A DNA stretch of 64,000 nt from the NCBI GenBank assembly GCA_003491285.1, contig CP022705.1, positions 310,001 to 374,000 of the forward strand. Direction: 5' to 3'. Origin of the DNA: Methanobacterium sp. BRmetb2 (GTDB lineage: Archaea; Methanobacteriota; Methanobacteria; Methanobacteriales; Methanobacteriaceae). The notes below the pieces were generated by a model. It ran no database searches and had not been told where the DNA came from. It saw only the letters and a list, made by a program, of their open reading frames with translations. Position 1 is the first letter of the stretch; each line of letters opens with the position of its first letter. Below, in pieces: positions 9,107-17,584 of this stretch. The position numbers and the translations under genes were made by a program.

Positions 9107-9114
9107 TATTTAAA
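9107..9114 (-). promoter_or_regulatory. TATA box of tRNA-Ala
   Basis: TTTAAATA read on the minus strand lies about 26-33 bases before the 5' end of the tRNA, the standard archaeal box A distance. Confidence 0.5.
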
Positions 9115-9246
9115 GTTAATGTTCATAACTTTCATTTTAACTAATCTGTAGCTTATCTATCTAAAAAAATAAGTATAATAAATAAATTTCATTTCTAAAA
9201 ATATTAAATAATCTGTGACGCAAAAAAAATTTAAATCGGGTTTAAA

Positions 9247-9747
9247 ATGAATTACAAATTACGTAATGTTATAGAAAGCGATTTTATTGCTATAGAAACA
9301 CTTGCAAAACAATGCCAACCCATGTCAACTGAACGAACCTCTATTTACCATATTTTCACTAAATTTTTCCAAAAAACATCCTTTATCTTAAAATTAGATG
9401 GAGATGAAGAAATTAGTGGTTTTTTATTAGGTTTCATATCTCAAAAAAATCCACAAGAGGCATATATTCATTTGTTATGTTTAAAAGATGAAATTAGAGG
9501 CCGTGGATTTGGTAAGAAGATTATTGATAAATACATAGAAGTAGTTAAAAGTAAAGGATGTAAAAAGATTACGTTGATAACCAAACCCGTGAATAAGAAG
9601 GCCATCACATTTTATACCAAACTGGGTTTCAATTTAATTTATAAGAAAAATATGGAAACAATCAAAATTGATGGTATAACTGCAGTTAAAGATTATAATG
9701 GAACTGGAGAACATATGGTTATTTTTCAAAATACTTTGAAGGATTAA
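9247..9747 (+). CDS. GNAT family N-acetyltransferase
   Basis: This 166-residue single GNAT domain contains the acetyl-CoA pyrophosphate loop RGRGFGKKIIDKYIE (about residues 79-93), followed by KKITLITKPVNKKAITFYTKLGF, the canonical beta5/alpha4 region. The substrate is not indicated. It is a lone gene flanked by AT-rich spacers on both sides and has only a weak CGGG ribosome site. Possible roles include modifying a protein N terminus, a polyamine or a small metabolite. Confidence 0.85.
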   Translation: MNYKLRNVIESDFIAIETLAKQCQPMSTERTSIYHIFTKFFQKTSFILKLDGDEEISGFLLGFISQKNPQEAYIHLLCLKDEIRGRGFGKKIIDKYIEVVKSKGCKKITLITKPVNKKAITFYTKLGFNLIYKKNMETIKIDGITAVKDYNGTGEHMVIFQNTLKD

Positions 9748-10086
9748 TTTAGATGGGTACTATAATAAAGTTTAAAAAGAGATCATTACATAAACTAAGA
9801 AAGCATATATCAGAATATTATATTTTTATTCATTAAATAAAAAGAATAATAATCATATTTCTATTCACAATATAAAAAAAATAATGATTTTAATAAAAGG
9901 AATGAATTAAAATTTAGATTTGAATTCTAAAAATATGATTTTTTGCAGAGTTAATCTAAAATCAAAGAAATTTGTATTTATTAATCAAAATTTAACATAT
10001 TAAAACTAACTAATTAAAATAATAAAATTTAAATTATCATTGAAATTAATACTATAAAGTTATTTAACCGAATTTGGAGGAATAAA
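9748..10086. other. AT-rich intergenic spacer
   Basis: This is a 339-base spacer. I find no open frame with a ribosome site, no strong hairpin and no repeat. The last bases hold the GGAGG ribosome site of the following membrane protein. Confidence 0.6.
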
Positions 10087-11166
10087 TTGCCTTTAATCGC
10101 TCAGAATCATTTACAATTTATAATAGAAGTAGCCCTTATACTTTACGCAGGTGTAATGTTTCTTTTAAACATTGTCCCCCTTTCTATGACTATTGTGCTT
10201 TTCATGTCATTGATTCTATGTATTGGTTTTAGCCTGATGTTTGGTATTGATACACTTTTGTTACTGCTGCAGACGGGTCACTACGAATTAACCCATTCCT
10301 TTGGACCAATAGCTCTCTTAGCTGCAGTAACGGCTCTGGCTACGCTCCCTATTATGAAAGAAAGTGGTGTGAAAACTGGAAGTCTTAGAGGATTTATTGT
10401 TCTTTTAATCATAGTAATAACCATTGCTGGAGGATTAATGCACAGGTCATTTCTTCTATTATGGTTAATGGGATTATTAATAGGATATTTTATAATTTCA
10501 AAGTCATTCCGACAAAAATCGGTTTTTACCATTAAAAAGCTATTATTATTTGCAGGAATTGGAATTGTCGGATTTGGATCATTAGAAATGCTTTCAAGAG
10601 TTCTTGAAATGCCCGTTTTAAGTCCATTTCTTAGAATTTTTAGAATAGAATCTTTTGCAGATCCAAGTATAGCCATGGTTTTGAAAAATTCAACACTCTT
10701 TGGTCATGAACACGGTGCCTGTTATTGGGGAGATCAATGTCTTAATGGAACCGACGGTTATATAACCCTGCCAATGTCATTGATAATATCTTTTGGATTG
10801 CCATTCCCTCTCTTCTATGGAATACTGGTTAGCAAAAAGGATGTAATAGATTACATGCTACCCGGTATATTTGGATTCACCTTTGATTTTGGATATATCG
10901 GCTTGATCGTCCTGTTGCTCTGGTGTCTGGCCACGATTTTCTTAGGATTTAAGATACTTTCCATATACCGTGAAAAGAGAGAAAATGGAGATAAAAGACT
11001 TATGGGTAGAGAAGCCCTGCTAATAGGGTCATTAACTGCATTTATAGCCCAAAGCATAGTGGGATTATTCTTAATGAACCGGTCCATAAACGGAACTGCC
11101 CTTTTAACCTTCCTATTTTTAGGTGCACTAGTAACAGCCCATATAATGAGTTTAAAAACAGAATAG
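10087..11166 (+). CDS. uncharacterised polytopic membrane protein
   Basis: I do not recognise this family. The 359 residues contain about 8-10 hydrophobic segments. The start is TTG, 6 bases after GGAGG. The striking part is a polar loop near residues 200-225 with HEHGACYWGDQC (H207, H209, C212, C218), which looks able to bind a metal or form a disulphide on one side of the membrane. The overall look is reminiscent of polymerase/ligase-type envelope proteins, but no signature supports that. The DUF1890-DUF1894 pair follows 121 bases later on the same strand and could be functionally linked. Confidence 0.75.
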   Translation: MPLIAQNHLQFIIEVALILYAGVMFLLNIVPLSMTIVLFMSLILCIGFSLMFGIDTLLLLLQTGHYELTHSFGPIALLAAVTALATLPIMKESGVKTGSLRGFIVLLIIVITIAGGLMHRSFLLLWLMGLLIGYFIISKSFRQKSVFTIKKLLLFAGIGIVGFGSLEMLSRVLEMPVLSPFLRIFRIESFADPSIAMVLKNSTLFGHEHGACYWGDQCLNGTDGYITLPMSLIISFGLPFPLFYGILVSKKDVIDYMLPGIFGFTFDFGYIGLIVLLLWCLATIFLGFKILSIYREKRENGDKRLMGREALLIGSLTAFIAQSIVGLFLMNRSINGTALLTFLFLGALVTAHIMSLKTE

Positions 11167-11287
11167 AGGATTAATTTAGATTGATACATCAAATATGTAG
11201 TATATAGTTAGACTAAATACTTTAAACGCAAAATATATTTTATTGAAATAAAAATACCATTTCAAAGGTCAAAAATGGAGGAATTAA

Positions 11288-11749
11288 ATGAAAAAAGCCA
11301 TAATATTATTAGGATGTCCTGAATCACCATCACAAACACCTATGGCTATCTATGTTACCAATAAACTTAAAAAAAAAGGATACGAAGTCACCATATCCAG
11401 CACCCCATCTGCTATGAAGCTTTTGGAAGTTTCGGACCCTGAAAGTTTTTATATAGAAAAAAAAATAGACGTGGAATCCTGTCTTGAAAGTATAGAGGAA
11501 GGTTCTTTCGATTTATTGGTTGGATTTGTGCATCGTGATGCTGCAGTCTCATATTTTGTAACCTTTGAAAATATTTTAAACACTAAATCTTTGGCTATCA
11601 TATCAGAACGGGAAATGGAAGTAGTAAATGAATATGTGAACATGATAAAAGAATCCACCAATGCCGAAATAGTATCGGCCCGGGCATATCACAACCCTAC
11701 CCCACTCCGAGTTAAATTTGATAAAGCTTTAAATAAAATGGAGAAATAA
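11288..11749 (+). CDS. DUF1890 family protein, methanogen-specific
   Basis: This 153-residue soluble protein begins KKAIILLGCPESPSQTPMAIYVTNKL, the DUF1890 pattern with a cysteine (C10) in a GCPE turn at the end of the first beta strand. The remaining sequence suggests an alternating alpha/beta fold, with GFVHRDAAVSY in the middle. The family is known from methanogens and has no established function. GGAG lies before the ATG. The next gene (DUF1894) starts two bases after its stop, so the two form a tight operon and probably act together. Confidence 0.85.
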   Translation: MKKAIILLGCPESPSQTPMAIYVTNKLKKKGYEVTISSTPSAMKLLEVSDPESFYIEKKIDVESCLESIEEGSFDLLVGFVHRDAAVSYFVTFENILNTKSLAIISEREMEVVNEYVNMIKESTNAEIVSARAYHNPTPLRVKFDKALNKMEK

Positions 11750-11750
11750 A

Positions 11751-12053
11751 ATGTTCTGCCTCGAAACATATCTTAAAGAATCTGATGATTACCAAATACA
11801 CATGAGCCGTTCTGGTTTTAAGGAATGCGCCAAATTCATAGAAAAAAGCGGTGAAGAAGTTGTTCACGTTAAGGCTGGAGCAAAAGTAGTGGGGGCACGT
11901 ATAATCGGAATTCCACCCATTCCTATAGGTATAAATCCCGAAAAATCTCAGATTATGATTCCATATACCAAGCCATGCTATGGTACTGCTGTAGTAGAAG
12001 TACCAGTTGAACTGGAAGAGATTGAAAAAATTAGAGAAATATCATTAGATTAA
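11751..12053 (+). CDS. DUF1894 family protein, methanogen-specific
   Basis: This 100-residue protein is recognisable as DUF1894 from LKESDDYQIHMSRSGFKECAKFI and from the segment GARIIGIPPIPIGIN followed by MIPYTKPCYGTAVVEVPVE. Three cysteines (C3, C26 and the one in KPCYG) are present. The family occurs in methanogens and its function is unknown. It lies two bases behind the DUF1890 gene, and the ATG overlaps the TAAAATG junction, so translation is likely coupled. Confidence 0.85.
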   Translation: MFCLETYLKESDDYQIHMSRSGFKECAKFIEKSGEEVVHVKAGAKVVGARIIGIPPIPIGINPEKSQIMIPYTKPCYGTAVVEVPVELEEIEKIREISLD

Positions 12054-12118
12054 TATAAATTTTGATTTTTAAAAATTAAAGAATATATTATAAAAAAATG
12101 ATTCCGTGGAAACGAAAT

Positions 12119-12496
12119 CTACCACAGAGTAATATAAACAGTATCACCCTCTTTTTTCCCTTTAACCAATTGTGATTGTCTCATAATGGCAAAATGATTC
12201 TCTAAGTCAGTTGGTGATAGTTTAAACTGTTTGATGAGATCAACTCTTGTTACTTTCTCTTTTAACTGAATGTACTGATAGATGTTCTTCTGAATTTCAG
12301 ATAAGCCTTCTGTTCCCTGAAATCCCTGAGATTTTCTGAAATTCTTTTTGGCTCGCTCTCCTAATGGATTACATGCTTTTATTCTGTGTTGAGTATCTAT
12401 ATAACAATCATCACATAAAACCTGCTTTGCAGACTTATAAACTTCGTTTTCTAAGAGTGATTTGCCACAGCTCTGGCAATGTATCTTGTTGGCCAT
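12119..12496 (-). CDS. zinc-ribbon plus winged-helix protein
   Basis: This 125-residue protein has an N-terminal zinc ribbon, CQSC and CDDC (C7, C10, C28, C31). It also has a C-terminal winged-helix-like region (about 66-125, from LSEIQKNIYQYIQLKEKVTRVDLIKQF to the basic tail). It is probably a DNA-binding regulator or nucleic-acid binding protein; the target is unknown. It follows a carboxymuconolactone-decarboxylase-like gene by 14 bases on the same strand, so it may sense or regulate that peroxidase-like protein. AAGGAG lies about 10 bases before the ATG. Confidence 0.7.
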   Translation of the reverse strand: MANKIHCQSCGKSLLENEVYKSAKQVLCDDCYIDTQHRIKACNPLGERAKKNFRKSQGFQGTEGLSEIQKNIYQYIQLKEKVTRVDLIKQFKLSPTDLENHFAIMRQSQLVKGKKEGDTVYITLW

Positions 12497-12510
12497 TTCA
12501 TTTCATCTCC

Positions 12511-12813
12511 TTAATCATCAAGAAGGAATGATGCAAAAGTAAAACCTGAACCAAGACGTACTTGGCCTGCTACTGCTGCAGCTTCAATTATTTCCTCTTG
12601 AGTTGCACCAGCCATGATGGCGTGTTTTTTATGTGCTTTAACACAGTGCTGGCAATTTACTGCCACTGCACATGCCAATGCTATTAAAGACTTGTCTTTT
12701 GATGATAATGCACCGTCTTTCAATATTTCTGATGCTAAATTCTTAAATGCTGTATCTAACTCGTTACTTACTGCCTCTGTAAATCGATAAGGTCTTGGTT
12801 TTTCTTCTGTCAA
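12511..12813 (-). CDS. carboxymuconolactone decarboxylase/AhpD-like protein
   Basis: This 100-residue CMD-fold protein carries the AhpD-type redox motif C54-x2-C57 with H61 (NCQHCVKAHKKH) and the typical ending EEIIEAAAVAGQVRLGSG. Family members of this size usually act as small thiol peroxidases or disulphide reductases rather than as decarboxylases. It is the first gene of a two-gene minus-strand unit with the zinc-ribbon protein and is divergent from an FMN-binding protein gene, so the region may serve redox defence. Confidence 0.85.
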   Translation of the reverse strand: MTEEKPRPYRFTEAVSNELDTAFKNLASEILKDGALSSKDKSLIALACAVAVNCQHCVKAHKKHAIMAGATQEEIIEAAAVAGQVRLGSGFTFASFLLDD

Positions 12814-12935
12814 TTTATCTACTCCTTAAATATAACTTTGATTTTATTTTTATTATTATAAAAAATTTATTTTTACATATTTTAAAAAAGATATTATTAA
12901 ATCTATGAATAAATAATTGGATAGGAGGAAAAAAA

Positions 12936-13364
12936 ATGGACTTTAAGGATTGTATAAAATTCGCAAATGAAACACCAGTATGTTACCTTGCAACAGCAGA
13001 AGGAGATCAACCCAGAGTAAGGGCACTAGGATTTTGGTTTGCTGATGAGAACGGCTTTTACTTCCAAATTGGGGCTATAAAAGATATGTACGGACAGCTT
13101 CAAGCCAACCCTAAAGTTGAAGCGTGTTTCTGGCAGCCAGATGAGACCACTGGAACCATGATGCGGGTGGCTGGTGAAATCGAGTTTGTTGATGATCCAG
13201 AACTTAAAAAGAAGGTTATAGAAGATAGACCATTCTTGAAAGAGTTCGGCATGACATTTGACCATCCGGGACTTATAATTTTCCGTATCGCCAAAGGTGA
13301 AGCCTATTTCTGGACAATGCAAACTAACTTTGAGCCTAAGAAGTTCATCAAATTTGGGGATTAA
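12936..13364 (+). CDS. pyridoxamine 5'-phosphate oxidase family protein (flavin/F420-binding barrel)
   Basis: This 142-residue split-barrel protein begins FANETPVCYLATAEGDQPRVRALGFWF, the usual opening of small PNPOx-like proteins of anaerobes and archaea. GKIxM-type bases are replaced by the archaeal pattern AIKDMYGQLQANPKVEACFWQ. These barrels bind FMN, FAD or F420; the sequence does not show which. GGAGG stands before the ATG. True PNPOx function is unlikely, since PLP-specific residues are not evident. Confidence 0.82.
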   Translation: MDFKDCIKFANETPVCYLATAEGDQPRVRALGFWFADENGFYFQIGAIKDMYGQLQANPKVEACFWQPDETTGTMMRVAGEIEFVDDPELKKKVIEDRPFLKEFGMTFDHPGLIIFRIAKGEAYFWTMQTNFEPKKFIKFGD

Positions 13365-13531
13365 ATAACTGGGATTGATAATTATCCCTTACCTTTTATC
13401 CCTATTTTTAATGAATTATCTACTCTTAATTGCAAATTTTTAAACTAAATTTATTTTATATAGTTTAAATATAAGATTTCATTAATAAAAATTTAAAAAA
13501 AAGGTTTTGAATTACTATTTAGAGGTTAAAT

Positions 13532-14485
13532 ATGTTAACTACAGTTGTGGGAAGTTATCCCCCCATCCCACAAGAGCCAAAAACATTCAAAGATAAATTT
13601 TTAAATATATTAGGAGCTTATGATAATTATAAGCCAGCCATAGCTCTGGCAGTTAGTGATCAAATCAAAGCAGGGGTGGACATTATCTCTGATGGTCAGG
13701 TAAGAGCGGGTATGCTGGAAATTTTTGCAAATGCAATTCCTGGAATGATGGTTGAAGATAAGACTCCGAAGATTGTGGGAAAAATACGGCCCTCTCCAGC
13801 ATCTATATGTGGAGAAGACTTTAAGTACACCCTAAAAATTGCCCAAAACATTTCAAAAGATTATGGTAATTCTAAAAAAACTCTTAAAGAAGGTGTAAAA
13901 GGAGTTAAAGGTATCATAACCGGACCATCTACACTGGTTTTCTCATCCAGAATAGAAGGATTTTACAAGAAAAAGGATGATGCTATTATTGATTTGGCAT
14001 ACGCATTAAAAGAAGAAGCCCATTACTTAGAAGATGCTGGGGCTATTTATATCCAGATTGATGAACCATTCATCTCTACGGGCATGGTAAATATTTCCAC
14101 TGCAAAAAAGGCAATTGAAATTATAATTAAAGATCTATCAATACCAGTGGGTTTACATGTTTGTGGAGATGTAACCAGTGTTTTTGACCAGCTTTTAATC
14201 TTCCCTGTAGATATCATTGACTGTGAATTTGCTGGAATCCCTGGAAATATGAAAGCACTGCAAAATGTTAATTTCCATGGGAAGAAAATAGGATTTGGAT
14301 GTTTTGATACTAAAAACGATAGAGTGGAAACTAAAGAAGAAATAGAAAATTTGATAAAAAAAGGAATAGATCTAATCGGATCAGAGAATATGATTATAGA
14401 TCCAGATTGTGGGATGAGAATGCGATCACATGATTCTGCATTTAAAAAACTTAAAACAATGGTAAAAGTAGCAAAAACTCTTTAA
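13532..14485 (+). CDS. metE: methionine synthase, archaeal core type (methylcobalamin:homocysteine methyltransferase)
   Basis: This 317-residue enzyme corresponds to the catalytic C-terminal half of bacterial MetE. In methanogens it transfers a methyl group from a corrinoid carrier to homocysteine. The zinc and homocysteine site is visible as H209 and C211 (GLHVCGD), E232 (CEFAG) and C293 (PDCGMR), with IDEPF at 177-180. The start TTVVGSYP is the family opening, with AGAGG before the ATG. It is followed by thyA and mch on the same strand, an arrangement that groups C1 transfer functions. Confidence 0.93.
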   Translation: MLTTVVGSYPPIPQEPKTFKDKFLNILGAYDNYKPAIALAVSDQIKAGVDIISDGQVRAGMLEIFANAIPGMMVEDKTPKIVGKIRPSPASICGEDFKYTLKIAQNISKDYGNSKKTLKEGVKGVKGIITGPSTLVFSSRIEGFYKKKDDAIIDLAYALKEEAHYLEDAGAIYIQIDEPFISTGMVNISTAKKAIEIIIKDLSIPVGLHVCGDVTSVFDQLLIFPVDIIDCEFAGIPGNMKALQNVNFHGKKIGFGCFDTKNDRVETKEEIENLIKKGIDLIGSENMIIDPDCGMRMRSHDSAFKKLKTMVKVAKTL

Positions 14486-14568
14486 ATCCAAATATAGTTA
14501 CAATTAAAATATTACAGTTAATATTATTGAAATTTAACAGATAATGAAAAATCAGTGGAGAATTTAAT

Positions 14569-15246
14569 ATGTCATTTCAAATTGAAGTTAATGAAATAGC
14601 AGACGGGTGGGAAACACTTGTTAGAAAAATAATGAAAGAAGGTAAAGAGATAAAGGATGAAAGAGGGTCTCTTACTAAAGAAATTTTAAACACTGTAGTT
14701 ACCATAATTAATCCACTTGGAAATAAAATGTCAGAGGACTTTTACCTAAACAAAATTGCCAAAGTACAGGAAATCAGGATCCCTGAAGGATACTTTTGGA
14801 GTGGTGAAAAACTGGAACTGTACTCTGAACAATTTTTAAGCAAAGACCGTCAGGGATTTGTATACACTTACGGTAATCGGCTTAGAAAACATTTTAACGA
14901 TATTGATCAGATACAGGTGGCCATTGACCGACTAAAAAACTGTGAAGAGTCCAGAAGAGCCATCTCTGTAACATGGGACCCCACTGTTGATACAAAAACT
15001 GAAGAAGTGCCCTGTATGATCTTAGTTGACCTTAAAATAAGGAATGGGAAGCTTTATACAACTGCACTCTGGCGTTCACATGACATATACGGAGCATGGT
15101 TCCCTAACGCAGTTGGCCTTACACATTTGGCTAAATATGTAGCTGAAAAGCTTGATGTGGAGGTGGCAACAGTTACTATTCATTCTATTAGCGCCCATAT
15201 ATATGAAGTTAATTTTAAAGATACAGAAAAGATTTTAGAACTATAA
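14569..15246 (+). CDS. thyA: thymidylate synthase, archaeal type
   Basis: This 225-residue protein is of the short methanogen ThyA type. The catalytic cysteine is C149 in EVPCMILVDL, the dUMP phosphate site is EESRRAIS (R129, R130), and the late motif is RSHDIYGAWFPNAVGL with the Asn of the dUMP pocket. It makes dTMP from dUMP, using a tetrahydromethanopterin-linked methylene group rather than folate in methanogens according to family knowledge. It lies between metE and mch, the latter acting on the same C1 carrier. Confidence 0.92.
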   Translation: MSFQIEVNEIADGWETLVRKIMKEGKEIKDERGSLTKEILNTVVTIINPLGNKMSEDFYLNKIAKVQEIRIPEGYFWSGEKLELYSEQFLSKDRQGFVYTYGNRLRKHFNDIDQIQVAIDRLKNCEESRRAISVTWDPTVDTKTEEVPCMILVDLKIRNGKLYTTALWRSHDIYGAWFPNAVGLTHLAKYVAEKLDVEVATVTIHSISAHIYEVNFKDTEKILEL

Positions 15247-15433
15247 AAACTATTTTTAGTATAATTAATCTATTTTAGTATGAAAATAAATGAAGAATTA
15301 TTGGAATTTCTAAAGAATTATAGTAAATTAATTAAGGAACAATTTGCTATGAATCATAGGAGTATAACTTAATGCTTTGAGTTATAAGAGTAAACAAATT
15401 TTGTATTCATATAATTGTTTATGAGGTGAAATA

Positions 15434-16396
15434 ATGGTAAGTGTCAATCTTGAAGCTAAAAAGACAGTAGATTTAATGATAGAAAAAGCAGATGAATTAA
15501 ATATTGCAGTATCCAAACTTGAAAATGGTTCAACAGTTATTGATGCGGGTGTAAACGTTTCAGGAAGCCTTAAAGCAGGAGAACTTTACACCAAGGTTTG
15601 TTTGGGTGGACTGGCAGACGTGGGAATCTCCATTCCAGGAGATTTATCTGAAAAATTCGCTTTACCTTCTGTTAAAATTAAAACCGATTCTCCTGCAATA
15701 TCAACCTTGGGAGCACAAAAAGCAGGTTGGTCTGTAAGTGTAGGGGATTTTTTTGCCCTTGGTTCAGGCCCAGCAAGAGCATTAGCATTAAAACCAGCAG
15801 AAACATATGAAGAAATAGGGTACAAAGACGATGCAGATATTGCTATACTAACTCTGGAAGCTGACAAATTACCTGGAGCAGATGTAACTGATGCCATAGC
15901 CAGTGAATGTGGTGTATCGCCTGAGAACGTGTTTGTACTGGTTGCACCAACTGCATCCCTAGTAGGATCTATTCAGATAGCAGGAAGAGTTGTGGAAAAT
16001 GGTACCTATAAAATGCTGGAGGCACTTCACTTCGATGTTACCAAGGTTAAAATAGCTGCCGGCATTGCACCTATAGCACCAGTAGACCCTGACGGACTGA
16101 AAGCAATGGGGAAAACCAACGATGCTGTTTTATTTGGAGGTAGAACCTACTATTACATAGAATCAGAGGAAGGCGATGATATAGAATCATTAGCAGAAAA
16201 TCTGCCATCTTCATCATCTGAAGGATATGGTAAACCATTCTACGATATATTTAAAGAAGCAGATTATGATTTCTACAAGATTGATAAGGGAATGTTCGCA
16301 CCGGCTGAAGTTGTTATAAACGATTTAAGAACTGGTGAGATGTTCAAAAAAGGATATATTAATGCAGAACTTCTCATGAAATCCTTTGGAATCTAA
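15434..16396 (+). CDS. mch: methenyl-tetrahydromethanopterin cyclohydrolase
   Basis: This cytosolic enzyme converts 5-formyl-H4MPT to methenyl-H4MPT in the CO2-to-methane route. The 320-residue length and the whole sequence fit Mch: MVSVNLEAKKTVDLMIEKAD at the start, DVGISIPGDLSEKFALPSV, ALGSGPARALALKPAE in the substrate pocket and GRTYYYIESEE. GAGGTGAAATA stands before the ATG. It is the third of the metE-thyA-mch group, but a 187-base gap suggests its own promoter. It is the strongest single marker of methanogenic metabolism in the window. Confidence 0.97.
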   Translation: MVSVNLEAKKTVDLMIEKADELNIAVSKLENGSTVIDAGVNVSGSLKAGELYTKVCLGGLADVGISIPGDLSEKFALPSVKIKTDSPAISTLGAQKAGWSVSVGDFFALGSGPARALALKPAETYEEIGYKDDADIAILTLEADKLPGADVTDAIASECGVSPENVFVLVAPTASLVGSIQIAGRVVENGTYKMLEALHFDVTKVKIAAGIAPIAPVDPDGLKAMGKTNDAVLFGGRTYYYIESEEGDDIESLAENLPSSSSEGYGKPFYDIFKEADYDFYKIDKGMFAPAEVVINDLRTGEMFKKGYINAELLMKSFGI

Positions 16397-16531
16397 TTAT
16401 TATTAGATTTCTCTTATATTCTCTTTTAATTTTTATATTCTTTTTTAAGTTTCTCTTTTTTATATTATTTAAAACTAGTAAAAACTGAATTAGAAAATTT
16501 TTTGTGCTTATAATCCAAAAAAAGGGCTAAT

Positions 16532-16984
16532 TTACTGTCTAAGAATTCCATCAATTTTCAATGCCTTTAAAATTTTATTTACTACATGTCTAGTGCCTAT
16601 AATCCTGCCTAACATTGTACCTGCTGTAAGGCTTAGAATAGTTGCAAATAAAGGAGTTCCTTCTATCCAATATCCTAAAAAATATGTTCTAGTTAACGTA
16701 AAAATAAGATAAAATACCAAAATAACTGCACCAATCCAATCTATGTTACTTATAACAATATTACTTTCTTCATCCCAACTAATGTGGAACATGCGGCTGA
16801 CTATAATACCTATCATCATTCCCACGAATACCCCAGCTATAGCCAATAGAACATTAAATATACCTTGTGATACTTCAAATATTATCACAATTAATATAAC
16901 CATCGCTATAATCATATAAATTCTAAGACGCTTTATAATACGGGGATCAATGTATTGAGATTCAGATGATTCATTTCTTTTCAT
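16532..16984 (-). CDS. small polytopic membrane protein, unknown
   Basis: This 150-residue protein has about four hydrophobic segments (two in the first 70 residues, IIAMVILIVIIFEVSQGI and LLAIAGVFVGMMIGIIV, then two in the middle and end). A charged N terminus (MKRNESSESQYID) lies outside the membrane region. I recognise no family. It is convergent with mch and divergent from yjbQ. It may be an uncharacterised envelope protein of Methanobacteriales. Confidence 0.7.
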   Translation of the reverse strand: MKRNESSESQYIDPRIIKRLRIYMIIAMVILIVIIFEVSQGIFNVLLAIAGVFVGMMIGIIVSRMFHISWDEESNIVISNIDWIGAVILVFYLIFTLTRTYFLGYWIEGTPLFATILSLTAGTMLGRIIGTRHVVNKILKALKIDGILRQ

Positions 16985-17087
16985 TTATATTTAGTATTTT
17001 AACCATTCATATAAAAATATTACATTAAAAAAATAAAAATATCAGAACCATCATAAATCATATTAAAAACCATATGGGGGTGTTATT

Positions 17088-17498
17088 ATGGAATTGAAAA
17101 CAGATTTATTAAGAGTAAAAACCAGTAGAAGGGTGGAAATAGTAGATATAACCCGTGATTTAAATGAGTTAATTAAATCGAATAACTTCAAAAATGGGAT
17201 AATTGATATATTTACCAGACATTCTACCTCGGCAATAGCCATTAATGAGAATGAGTCTGGTTTAGTAAATGATTTCCAGAATACTTTAGAGTCAGTGATT
17301 CCCACTGGGAACAATTATAAACATGACCAAATTGACAATAATGCTGATTCCCACATACGGGCCTTCTTTATTGGCAGTAGTGAATCAATTCCAGTACAAA
17401 ATGGTTCCATGAATTTAGGGACCTGGCAGAGTGTATTTTTTGTTGAACTTGATGGTCCAAGAAACAGGACCGTTATAGTAACCCTTATAGGAAAATAA
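17088..17498 (+). CDS. YjbQ/UPF0047 family protein
   Basis: This 136-residue protein belongs to a family with a compact beta fold and a conserved His/Glu site, seen here as TRHSTSAIAINENESG (about 45-60), HDQIDNNADSHIRAF and GTWQSVFFVELDGPR. Members have been credited with secondary thiamine-phosphate synthase activity, but the main cellular role is unsettled. GGGGGTG lies before the ATG. It is convergent with pheT. Confidence 0.9.
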   Translation: MELKTDLLRVKTSRRVEIVDITRDLNELIKSNNFKNGIIDIFTRHSTSAIAINENESGLVNDFQNTLESVIPTGNNYKHDQIDNNADSHIRAFFIGSSESIPVQNGSMNLGTWQSVFFVELDGPRNRTVIVTLIGK

Positions 17499-17584
17499 AA
17501 AACTTATAATAATTTTTAAAAAAAGAGCATAAATTATAGAAAAATTTTATCATTACATTTTAAAGAATTAAAAAATTGAATTTT

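Noticed and set aside
15280..15372. 30-residue reading frame between thyA and mch
   Set aside because: It starts with ATG and is somewhat protein-like (MKINEELLEFLKNYSK), but no ribosome site is present and the length is within chance.
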